Below are positions 36,201 through 48,200 of a DNA stretch of 64,000 nt, piece after piece. A program made the translations under genes and the position numbers. The stretch is from assembly GCF_050947875.1 (NCBI RefSeq), contig NC_134573.1:35031115-35095114 (forward strand), in the 5' to 3' direction. Within the stretch, counting starts at the first letter, position 1; each line of letters begins with the position of its first letter. Under the pieces are notes generated by a model, which was given only the letters and a program-made list of their open reading frames with translations, searched no databases and had not been told where the DNA came from. The DNA comes from Dermacentor variabilis. Lineage: Eukaryota > Arthropoda > Arachnida > Ixodida > Ixodidae.

Positions 36201-39200
36201 GCGTGGTGACTGCGAAAGCTCTCCGGCGGTATCGCTTGATCATCCGACAGCGTTATCGATTTTGAGTTCAGGTCTATGATTGCGCCGTGATGGTTCAGGA
36301 AGTCCATGCCGAGAATGACGTCTCGTGAACACTGTTGCAGGATAACAAAGGTGGCAGGGTAAGTCCGGTCATGAATGCTAATTCTTGCCGTGCAGATTCC
36401 AGTCGGCGTAATGAGGTGTCCTCCAGCGGTCCGAATTTGGGGGCCCTCCCATGCAGTCTTAACCTTCTTCAACTGGGTGGCGATGTGTCCACTCATTACG
36501 GAATAATCGGCCCCTGTGTCGACTAAGGCAGCGACTGCGTGGCCGTCGAGAAGTACGTCGAGGTCGGTGGTTCTTTGTCTGGCATTGAAGTTGGGTCTTG
36601 GCGTCGGATCACGGCTGCGTCGTGTTGAACTGAAGCTGAAACGTCGCGTCGTCAAGCCATCTTTCGTCGGTGTAGTCTTGGCTTCCTGACTTCGTCGGGA
36701 CGGCGGTGTGTCGTCATTAGGTCGTCGAGATGGTTTCTTTGTTGTCTTCGTCGGCGGTGGAGGATCTTCGTCAGTTCGACGAACAGCAACCGCACCTCCA
36801 TTGGTTGCTGCTTTTAGTTTTCCGGATATGGGCTCGCTGACCGGCCCCGGGCTGGGCCAGTGTATGGTCGGCATTGTGGCGAGAGGTAGCGGCCTGGTGA
36901 TGGCGAACGCGACGGTCGTCGAGAGCTCCACTGAGTAGCGGCGAGGTAGTCGGCGATATCGCGAGGGCGTTCACCTTGCTGTGGGCGCGGAGCGTTGACG
37001 GCGAAACCTCGCGGTCCCATCTCCCTTTATGGGCATCGGCGATACACATGGCCGGCTTCTCCGCAGTGATAGCAGTGTGGGCGGTGGTCGGGGGCTCGCC
37101 AAATGTCCGTCTTCCTTGCGTAGGTGCGCTGGGCGACAGGTGGGCGTGCTGACGGCAGTGGCGGCGGACGACGGAATTGCGTCGTTGCAGGGCCCTGGCG
37201 TGGTCGTGGAGGGGGACCTTGACGGCGTGCGACGGCGGCGTATGTCATCGCTTCTGGCAGGGGCTGCGGTAATTGTGGTTGCAGCTCGGGAACTCCAAGC
37301 GATCGGTGCACCTCTTCTTTCACGATGTCGGCGATCGAAGCCACTTGGGGCTGCGACGAAGGCAGGACCTTGCGCAGTTCTTCGCGCACAATGGCCCTGA
37401 TGGTCTCCTGAAGGTCCCCGGAATCCAGTCCTTGGATGGCGTACTGCGGCGTGAGCCCCTGACGGTTATATTGCCGGGTGCGCATCTCCAGAGTTTTCTC
37501 GATCGTCGATGCCTCTGCAGAAAACTCAGCTGCGGTCTTCGGTGGGTTACGAATAAGTCCTGCGAAAAGTTCTTGCTTGACGCCCCGCATCAGGAAGCGG
37601 ACTTTTTTTCTCTTCTGACATTTCCAGGTCGGCGTGCCGGAAAAGACGGGCCATCTCCTCCGTGAAGATCGTGATCGTCTCGTTTGGCAGCTGCACTCTG
37701 GTTTGTAGTAGTGCTTGGGCTCGCTCTTTTCGCACGACGCTTGTAAACGTTTGCAAGAAGCCGCTTCGGAACAGGTTCCACGTCGTTAAGGTGGCTTCTC
37801 GATTCTTGAACCAGGTCCTGGCGGCGTCTTCCAGTGCGAAATAGACATGCCGCAGCTTGTCATCGCTGTACCAACTGTTAAACGTAGCGACCCTCTCATA
37901 CGTCTCGAGCCAGGTTTCCGGGTCCTCGAATGTTGATCCGCGGAACGTCGGTGGTTCCCTGGGCTGGGGGGGGGGGGGGAGGCTGCAGCACGATGGGGGA
38001 CGCTGGGGCTGCCATTGGGGTTGCCTTGTCCACAATCTTCTTGGTCTTCTCAGGTAGAAGTCCGTGCTCCGGGGGCAGCTGTTGAAGACGGCGGCTTGCT
38101 CAATGCTCCGGGACTACGTTGGTGTTCTCTTTGCGGTCCGGGCTTGGATCACGGCTTGTCGGGGGCGTCCGGTACATGAACGAAAAGCACCTCCACCAAA
38201 TGTCACGTGGTGGTGACGTTGAAGAACACAGTATCAAATACTGTGAAAGACAAAACTAACTTTTATTGGGCGAACCTGTTTCCACAAAAACAGGCTACAC
38301 TTATAGCACAATGACAGCGGCGAACACGGTCGGCAATCGTCGAAAATCTGATCAGCCGGTCAAGTGCGTCGGCTTTCATAGAGCAGTCGTCGAATGTTCC
38401 AGACTAATCGTTCGGACCCGCGTGCCTTCCACAAAGTTCTACACCATTCGCGTCAGGTGATGAAATCAGATAACATAAGGTTCCGCGACAACAGACAGCG
38501 AATAGAAGCATCGATAACTTTCCAGAAACTTCGGATACATGCTGGCGCGTCCCACGCTGAGCGATTACATTTGTTAGGCGGCGAAACGTGGTTGTCCGAT
38601 AAAGATAAGTACACGTGTCAATATCAGTCATAACAATGAGAAGCTGCTGCACCGTGAACTTTTCTATGTTTTGCATTGTGAAATAACCCGTTTACTACAA
38701 TGCCCCCATGCCACATTATCGGTTATAACAATGAAGTCTGGCTGCTTGGTGTCCAAACCGATAGGTAGTGAAATGTGAAATTCTTGAAAAGAAAAAAAAA
38801 AGAAAACAAATTCGAGTCGATGGCCCACTGCTTGAACAGCCGCCTGGCGCTCATTTTCTGGCCTCCTCTGCGCACCTCTCTGCCATCGCCCCTCCGAACA
38901 TGAATGGGCTGTGCCGATCTCTACGCCGCGCCACCCTCCGAAAAACGTATGGACCTCAACAACTGTGCTGCTTGCATCTTGCTCGCTGGCTCCTCATTCA
39001 ACGCAGTTCTGCAAACAGTGTAATCGCCTGTGTTGGTCTTTTGCGTCGAAATCGTTCCTGGCCACTTGGTTTCTCAGTCTGTTTTGACTCGCTGCCGGAA
39101 CGGAAGATGACTGACCCGCCCGCTGAGAATTGCCAATGCACAACGTTGCCGGTCAAAAGAAAGCGCATGGCTATAAATTTGGAAACTAAGTGTGTCTAAC

Positions 39201-42200
39201 CGATGAGGTGATCGTCGCGAATGTGCTTGCATTGGATAGCGACGGCGACGACGACAGCGATGACACAGTAGGGCAGGCTGCCTCAACATTGTCCTCACAG
39301 GAGGCCTGACAGATGATTCCGTCCCTCCGGGGCTTCGTTTTCGCAAGGAACCTTCCGCTGCACTACGTGAAGCAGCTGGATATCACGGATAAGGATGTCG
39401 GCAAGGCTGATGGACTTAGGGTTTTCCCGTGCAATGCAGTGCAACGTATGTGGCAAGACGCTTGTGGTGATCTCGCCTCAGTGTTTCTTCTGGATTTCTC
39501 AAGCTGACAGGCTGCCGCGGCAACCTCCTTGCATTTTTTAAAAGGCCCCTTTTGGGCCCACTAAAACGCTGCCTCGGCGGTGCTCGCATATCGCTTGCCA
39601 CCCGTGACCACTCTTTGCAGCTACTATAGCAACATCATTTTTTAACGCCGACAGCCGCAGCTTGTTGCACTTGATCGGAACGGCCAAGAAGCAGTGAAAC
39701 AAGTGAACACAATCGACAGCCGGATGGAAGAAGGTAGTGAGGAGGGGCACTGGCCTCACCACCATTATAGTTTTCTATGATCAGCTCTGCCATCCCCCAT
39801 TTTGATTTTTTTATGCAATCCGGTTTCAACAATTATCGGTTATAACATTGGAATTTTCGTTCCATTTGAATATTGTTATAAGTGGGTTCGACTGTAATTG
39901 CTGTTATACAGCCGAGCCATTTGCACTGAACTTTGTTGGAAGTGAATAATTAGAAATGCTATAAACATGTAATTATTGCGTGTATGTTATTTGTAAGCGC
40001 ACCATTTTTCTAACCAATATGACCCAATATGTTTCTTTGGAGCTCGGATACTCCTCCATAAGAGCACGTTATATTGCCATCACCAATGCAGCATGGCGGC
40101 TTTCTGTTTTGTTTATGTTGCATCATGGCCCAAGCAGCTCCAGTTCATGTTTTTTTTTTATGCTATTAAGGTTGATGGTTTGTCAAGGCATGAAAAAACG
40201 CTTTTAGGGGTTTCAGTAAACAGCTCAAATAATTATGCTCACGTCTGCTCTGTAAGAACATTGTTGAAGTGAAAATGTGTTTGTAAAGTAGTTCGTTTTG
40301 GAGGGAATTTCGACGCATTATGTTCTGTGGGACATTGACAGGGAATAAAAAAAACTTTGTTGTAGTGAAAATTTAGTTGGAAGTGGGACTTCGTTGTTCC
40401 GGGATTCGACTGTACATAGTGGATGAACGTAAAGCAGTTTCATAGAGCCATAAAAGGTGAGTGCCAGGTGGGTGCCAGATGAGTGCCATTATTAGCTTTA
40501 GCTGTATTGTTTGTGTATCTAATTTTGCATATTACAGTGCTTGCATACAATCTGTTCTCCTGGTCATTGACCAACCCTCTGTTTACACTACTGCCTCAAA
40601 AAGTGTGGCGAGTCTTTCGAGGCCTGACCTATAAAGTCTTTTCCTCCTCTCTCAGGCAGAGCGGGTCACTAGGTGGCCAGTGTCCGTTTTCCTAATGGTG
40701 CTCGTTCTGGCCTTTGTTAAAATTACCGACAGGGGGTGATGCACCTGACTGGTCGTCCCGTGGGCAACTTTGACCCCGAGGGCCTCATCTTTGCGGTGGG
40801 CCTCAACTCTGAGCTGGTGAAGCTCTATGACCTCCGCACTTTCGACAAGGGCCCCTTCAACACGTTCAAGCTTCCGCAGGACCGGGACTGCGACTGGACG
40901 GGGCTCAAGTTCAGTCCCGACGGCAAGAGCATCCTCATCTCGACCAACGGGGCCCTCATCCACCTCATCGATGCCTTCCAGGGGACACCCCAGCAGACCT
41001 TCACGGTAGGTGCCAAGTTTCTCGAACCTTGATTCAGTATTTTAACCATACCTATGACCAGTGTTGACAGAATTTGGAGCCAAAGTTAACCAAATGATGC
41101 TTCCTTCGACTACGTGCAGCTGCCATTCCATGCTCAGTAGCCATCTTTATCTTGTATGAAAAAAAAAAGCACCATTCTTCCTTCAGTTTGCTGCGACTGC
41201 TACTCAGTTTTGACCATCGATTGCTGTAAAATAAATCAATAAAGAATGAGCACGATACGGTAGATGCTCATTACACAAGGCCTGTGATAAACTAGCAAAA
41301 AAAGTCCACTATATCCTAAACCCATTCTATTCAAAGTTAGGGTCGTGGTATGTTGTGAAAAGGGTGAAACTTTGCTTGTACTGCACTCTAACCCGTAAGT
41401 GAAAGCAAAAATGATAAGAACATCGGAAATAATTACAGATGAACGGGTTCACGAATACATCTACTTAGGGCAGGTAGTGACCGCGGATCCGAATCATGTG
41501 ACGGAAATAACCAGAGGAATAAGAATGGGCTAGGGTGCGTTTGGCAGGCATTCTCAGATCATGAACAGCAGGTTGCCGTTATCCCGCAAGAGGAAAGTGT
41601 ATAACAGCCGTGTCTTACCAGTACTCACGTACGGGGCAGAAACGTGGAGGCTTACGAAAAGGGTTCTACTTAAATTGAGGACGACGCAACGGGCTATGGA
41701 AAGAACAATCATGCGTGTAACGTTAAGGGATAAGAAAAGAGCAGATTGTGGTGAGGGAACAAACGCGAGTTAATGACATCATAGTTGAAATGAAGAGAAA
41801 TAAATGGGCATGGGCAGGACATGTAATGAGGAAGGAAGATAACCGATGGTCATTAAGGGTTACGGACTGGATTCCAAGGGAAGGGAAGCGTAGCGGGGGC
41901 GACAGAAGGTTAGGTGGGCGGATGAGATTAAGAAGTTTGCAGGGACAACATGGCGACAATTAGTACATGACCGGGGTAGTTGGAGAAGTATGGGAGAGGC
42001 CTTTGCCCTGCAGTGGGCGTAACCAGGCTGATGATGATGGTGGTGGTGGTGGTGGTGGTGGTGGTGGTGGTGGTGGTGGTGGTGGGAGTGGTGGTGGTGT
42101 TCTTAGCTACATTTGAGGAGCACCTAAACCGGTTGCTCATTGTTCTCCAAGCCATACGCTCTGCTAGCCTGAAGTTAAAGCCCGAGAAATGGCATTTTGG

Positions 42201-45200
42201 TTTCAGTGAAGTGTGCTTCCTCGACCACGTCGTCAGTCACAAGGGTGTACGACCTGATCCACCCAAAATAGACGCTGTGGCAAAGTTCCCCACACCATCC
42301 GACAAGGAGGCAGTGATACGCTTCTTGGGGCTGTGCGCCTATTACCGACGCTTTATTGCGAATTTTTCATGTATTGCTGTGCTTTTAACAAGCCTGAGAC
42401 GAGAAGATGTTCCTTTGCTGAGGGAAGAAAATGAGTAACATTTAGCAAACTACGTTAACGCCTGCAAACCCCTCCTGTTCTTGCACACTTCGACCAAGAT
42501 GCCCCTACAGCAGTTTTTTTTTTATTACTTTTGCTCATGTATATAGTTCTGGAGATTTCGCCAATACTAGAGGTAACTTGAAGTCAGCACCTGTGTTGTG
42601 TTCTTCCTTCAGTTCTCGTCTTTTGTACTGTGTGAACATGTTGATCTCTCTCGTACGGGGGAAAACTACTCAACTACCGAGAAGGAATGCCCCGCCGTGG
42701 TGTGGACGATTATAAAATTTCGCCTGTATTTGTACGGCCGTTCATTCAAGCTTCTCGGCAATCATCATTCTCTTTGGGGGCTGACTAACTTGAAGGACCC
42801 ATCTGGCCGTCTGGCACGCTCGAGTCTTAGGCTTGAGGAGTTCGACATGGCCATCATTTACAAATCGGGAAAGAGGCACATTGACGCCGACTGCCTTTTG
42901 CGGTCACCGGTCAAGTGCTCAGGTAAGGATGACGTGGACGCTGCATTTTTGGGTGTTGTCGACGCAGTCACCATTTCACAGGAGCAGCGCCACGACCCAG
43001 AGCTGCTGCCACCCATTTAATTTCTTGGAATGCCGAAGTAAAGGCGTTCTGCGACTTTATGCCCAGGTACTGCCGTCATTTGGTCTCGTAACGATGTTCT
43101 ACATAAGAAGAACTTTTCTGCCAGCGGCAGCATGTACCTGCTTGTCATACTGGCATCACTTCGAAAATAACTAACTCAAAGCATGCCACAATGAAACCAC
43201 CACAGGTCATCAAGGCTACACGAGAACATTGTCCCGACTGCGACGGAAGTACTACTGACCGAAGCTACCTGCTGCTGTAAAATGTCACGTACAAACATGT
43301 GCGGACTGCCAAAGATGCAAAGCACCTCCAGGCAAGCCCGCAGGTCTCTTACATCCAGTCGAGGTAACAGGCCAGCCCTTCGCCCGAGTTGGAATGGATT
43401 TCCTGGGCATATTTCCAACTTCTACACCTGGCAACAGATGGATCATTGTTGGCACCGATTACCTGATGCGCTACGCAGAGATGAAGGCTACACAGCGGGG
43501 GAGAGCAGCCAAAGCAGCTAATTGTTTTATTCAAAACGTCGTCCTTAGGCATGTAGCCCCAAAAGTAGTTATCACAGACAGGGAAACTTCCTTCACTGCT
43601 GAACTTCTAGATTCGCTTATCAAACTCAGTGGTGCAAGCCAAGGAAAACAACTGAAATCATACCCAGATGAATGGACTAACCGAGTGCACTAATAAGACC
43701 CTCGCAGACATCCTATGCATGTATGTCGATGTAGAACATAAGAACTGGGATCAGATATTGCTGTAACATTCGCCTACAATGCCGCTCGGCAAGAAACTAC
43801 TGGAATGACACCATTCAGCTTGGTCCACGGTCGCAAAGCCACGAGAACGCTGGATGCCGTGCTGCTACACGAGTTTGATGACCTACCTACCGACGCTGAC
43901 GAATTTACTCAGCGCGCCAAGGAAGCCAGACAGCTTGCCTGCATACGCATCTGCATTCAGCAACACCGAGATGCAAAACGGTACGACCTTCGACACAGGT
44001 CCGTTTTCTACGCTCCCGGTGACAAAGTATGGGTCTGGATACCCATACACCATTGTGGACTCTCCGAAAAACTCCTAAGACGGTACTTTGGGCCATACAG
44101 TGTGATCCGTCACCCGAGCGACATGAATTACGAGGGCGTTCCTGACAGTGACAATAGCTCAAGCAGCCGCAAGCACTTACCCGAAGTAGTGCATGTGGTA
44201 CGGATGAAGCCGTGCCTGTCGAACTAACTTTTGCTTTTTTGTTATTTTTTTGTGTGTGACTCTGTCCTGTTGTACTCTGTCCCATTGTCCTGATTAATTT
44301 GTGTATCGGGACGATGCTTCCTTCGGAGGGACGCAAATGTCGCTCCAGTATTCCAATGAAGAAGAGGAGAACGCGAGTATTCACGAGTGTTCTTTCAAGG
44401 TGCAGTGAAAAAGAAGTCGCAGTTGCGCTCAGTGTTAAAAAGGCGACCTGCTGCTGTGCCTCCTGAATAACGCTCTACGACCCGTTTTTGATGTTGCGAC
44501 AGTATGTACAGTCAGCCGGCCAACGCTGTCATGCCAACCGCCCAGCCCTGCCGCAGATGACACAAATGACAGCTACAGCTTGTTCATCACACAAAACATG
44601 GCCAGTAGTTCAAACTGGTGTCTTAATTTTATCTATCGCGACAACGGACAACCACTGTTAAATGTGTAGCACGAATGAGAGCCACGGTACGAGACAAATT
44701 AAGCTCAGAGCCTGCGTCTGGTCGTTGCTGCACTGCTTGTGAGACTGCATGCAGCAGTGCATGCAACACTGTGCATGTTTCGACGCGCAACACGCGCTTT
44801 GTGGTCTGGACGCCGCAAAAAGCAGCATACCCTTTTTTGCACGAATTGATGTGCTGAGAAATGAAGCGTTCTCAAAGCAGCGCATTTTGCAATCATCGGA
44901 CGTGGGTATTGAAGAGGTGTACGCTGCGACTTTGCTTTGAGGCTTGTTAGGCCTAGCAGCATCCTTGGCGCTTGCTCGGCACCAAGCCGACAGTGGTGGA
45001 TGGTGGTGGTGGTCCGCTTGTGTAGTCGACACAAAAACTGAAGCAGCATTGCGTAGTGCACCGTTGCAAGAAGCTGGTGCATTTAATGCTTGAGAAAAAG
45101 TACATTTCCACCAATTCCACAAAGGGGCTGAAATAGTTGCATGCAGGGCACCGCTGTCGCACGCAGTGTTAAGAACGGCCTGCTGAGGCGCAAGTTTTGC

Positions 45201-48200
45201 CAGCCAGTTACGACAGCGGCGTCAAACTTTTCTTGGAACGCCACCGCAAACCTCTAGCCACGGCGTCACTAAGTCGACTGTGTGCGAAGAACAATACGCA
45301 CGTCCTCGACTCTCCGTCACTGGAGCCAAGATGCGTTCGACGAAGCAGGCTTTGTGCCTGAACCCAACACCACCTACCCGGTCTGCCGCAAGCGGGGGAG
45401 TCCCCAAGGGAACGTAGTGCAAGGCCCCTTCCCACGCGTCGTTCAAGACGCAAGACAGCGGGCACTGGGCGGTGCGCTGCGGGGGTCAGCTCGGGGAATA
45501 AAAGGCGCCTTTCCTGAAGTAAGCCCCGAGTTCTACAAAGTCCGTCTGACGTCAGTTGAGGACCGTGAACCTCGCACAAAGAAGTGTGTGTGTGAGTGTG
45601 TGTGCGTAATCCCTCGCACAGAGAGGCGACTTGTTTACGATGACTGGTCGAACGTTTCCCTCACCTTGGGATCGAGGGAGGACCGAGTGTTTATAAACCG
45701 CTGTTGTGTGGCTGCTCAGTGTACTTTCTCTCGCAGTCATGCTAGATTGATGAACTGCAACGTCCTGATGTAGATACTGTAAATAAACCCATATTCCTCG
45801 TTCTCGATGAAAAGCAGTCCTTCCCTTCAACAACGTCCTCAGCATGGATAAGTTGGACGATGGCGTGGGCCAGCTACCATCTAATTCATGCCAGACTCCA
45901 ATCTTGACAACTGATTACGAGCGGTGGGATTGAGCTCCCAATCCTTAGAGCAGTGCCCTGCAGTGATGCCATGTCAACCAAACCTACAACCCATTCCTCA
46001 TGAACAATCCCACTGTGCGCGAAATGCGGAGCACTGGTAATCGGCAAACGACACAATTTCTTTCTTTCTTTCTTTTTCACTTTTCAGTAACAAACATTTC
46101 ACCCTGCTACATACATATGTGGCATATGCCAGAGGCATACTAGCCTCATGAAACATAGTTCCAGCGCACATTTGGATACGGACGAGGAGAGACAGACAAC
46201 ACGAACGCAATTACATAAACAGTGACAGCAGAAATGAGCGAACATATTCTCGTGCAAAATAACAAATACCTATAAACTCGCGTAAGCAATTGTGGAAAAA
46301 AAAAAGTTCGACCCTCCTACGAGTCTATACGGTAGATAAGCAATAGTAGACTACAGCTTAGACTGCTTAAATGTGACCCTTTATAGTGCAGAACTGGCTG
46401 CAGTGCGGCCTTTTTTTACTCCAGTTTGCCCTCCCATAGAACTCCGTGTATGCGCATACCAGTTAGGATGTGGCTTCCATGGGAAAATGTCAATGAAATG
46501 TATTGCAGTGGCTCTGCCGCACATGGAAAGTGGGGAAACCACCTTGATAACAAAAGTGAGGGCACGGGCAACACTCGAATGGTAGCACCTTGGTCCACGG
46601 TCGCTATGCTTCAACACCCGTGCATACGCCGGTCAGTACAAGAAATAGGACGAGACACTGTGCTGCGTCTGAAATTTCGGTCGGCATCATTCTTTCTTTT
46701 AATCCTTATTACTTTGTCCGCTTCTTGCATAGACCGCGGGTACTTGGCCGTTCTTAAATTTAAACATATGCAAAACTCCCGGTCACATGCTTCGACTCTC
46801 GGATAGGCGCGGCTGCTCGGTATACATATTTTGCACACATGCAGCATTTGAATACTGTTGTTTTGGTTATACGCGCCGTGCACGCCGATGGACGCGCCAC
46901 TGGTGGCGGCCTTGAGCAGAACACGCGGGAGAGGAGCCCGGCGCGCGCCGTAGTTTGTTGTGTCGTTGATCGTGCTTCTCTGTCTTATTCACGTTTTCAG
47001 AGCAAGATAGGCAACACCATTCGCACGTGTGGGGCGGCCAAAGCTTCAGGGAATGTCGAAGAATTGTTGCGGGGTGGGGGCTCAAATACCGGTGAAAACG
47101 TGCCGGCGATACGGTTCTAATCATTCCCGGCAAAGCCTCATCAGCGGGAGCAATGGTAGCAAAAATGGATTGTCGCTTTGAAGGGAAATTTCTTGTTCTC
47201 ATTCTTTCCTTTGTCTCGTCGGTGTTTTTTTCCATTCGATCATAGTTAGACGCGTGAGCAACGAAGTTCGTCTGCAGTGCAGCATGCGGTTTAAAGGCAC
47301 TTTGCTAAAGTTCGGAATGCTGTTTGCCGCTTATATTGCTTTTCGCTTCTTTACCGCATTGCGCTAGCTAGGCAGCACAACTGCACGAGCGCATTGCGTT
47401 CTATGTTAAAGCTACTGAAGTTTGCAAGAACTGAAATTGTTGGTCTCATGTGGCGCGGTAAATCCTCGCATCAGCTGTCGCACACTTCATGTTTTTACAT
47501 CTATTTTATGCGTGGTTTTGCACATGTTTAACTGTTGCTAGTTGCACCATGCATAACGCTTGTCGATTCTTTTGAGCTGCGAAGTTTTCACCCTGCCTTG
47601 TTTGTAAAGGGTATAAATCACGTTGTGACTTATCGGAATGATACCAAGGAAGTGCTTCTTTAACGGCTTTATTCTTTTCTCCCGAGGGCATCTTAGATAT
47701 TGTTTGCGTTTTTGGAAATGTGTTTAGAAAATAGGTAGTTCAGGGCGAGAATTTCTTATAGCTGCTGCATATGGTATTTTTGTTCCCTTTCTCACTGAAA
47801 AGTTTGTGTCCCGTTTGGGAAGTCATCACACCTCGATGCTACCTGAGCAAACTTAACACGCCGAGTGATTTGTGTGTTTCACAATTTAGTCCCTTCTTCC
47901 ATGTGAGTTTTGTACTGAACTGAATTTTTTCTTATACTTACGCTGCAGACGACTAAACTGGGCCTTGCCGCCAGCGTTCATCTACCTTGACTGGCACTGC
48001 TCTGCCTTTAAATATATCATGTGGCACTAGCTCTCTCTAGTAATATTGTTACGTAAGAAGACGCAGACAAAAAGCTATTTACAAGTATATTTACAAGAAA
48101 ATACGCTGCGCTTGGCCAAGAGGCAACAGCCCGCGCTAGCTTCTTATCGTCGTCGTCGTCTTCACACTGCTCGCCTTTTCGTGATCGCACATATTATTCC

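Larger units (their letters stand above)
32592..38620 (-). mobile_element. Full-length Ty3/mdg4-type LTR retrotransposon
   Basis: The element is 6,029 bp with two 420-bp LTRs, each starting TGTCACGTGG and ending CGTGTCA. A 4-bp duplication ATAT lies outside (32588-32591, 38621-38624). In its own orientation (minus strand) the order is LTR, primer-binding-site region beginning just inside 38200 (TTTGGTGGAG), gag, protease, reverse transcriptase, RNase H, integrase, polypurine tract (complement of 33012-33024) and LTR. No envelope gene is seen. Several lesions make this copy defective. Protease, RT, RNase H, integrase order defines the Ty3 lineage. Confidence 0.93.
32550..39894. mobile_element. 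Tigger-derived element containing a full-length Ty3 retrotransposon
   Basis: The left end TGGTCAAACCTACTTATAAC and the right end ATAAGTGGGTTCGACTG are inverted repeats (consensus starts CAGTCGAACC). TA lies on each side (32548-32549, 39895-39896). Without the 6,029-bp LTR element and its duplication it is about 1.3 kb. The right part contains a readable Tigger N-terminal stub ([12 protein letters not shown] near 39150-39190). This leads almost directly into an acidic C-terminal-like stretch ([21 protein letters not shown] near 39205-39265). It has lost the catalytic middle. Confidence 0.75.

Noticed and set aside
32592..38620. An endogenous retrovirus with an envelope gene
   Set aside because: Integrase is followed within about 130 bases by the polypurine tract and LTR, leaving no room for an envelope gene.
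41980..42438. A 152-codon + ORF with a long valine run
   Set aside because: It reads from LINE 3' tail through the TGG microsatellite into Ty3 reverse transcriptase; the fusion is accidental.
48050..48200. A solo LTR starting TGTTACGTAAG
   Set aside because: No matching second copy, no clear CA end and no target duplication were found.
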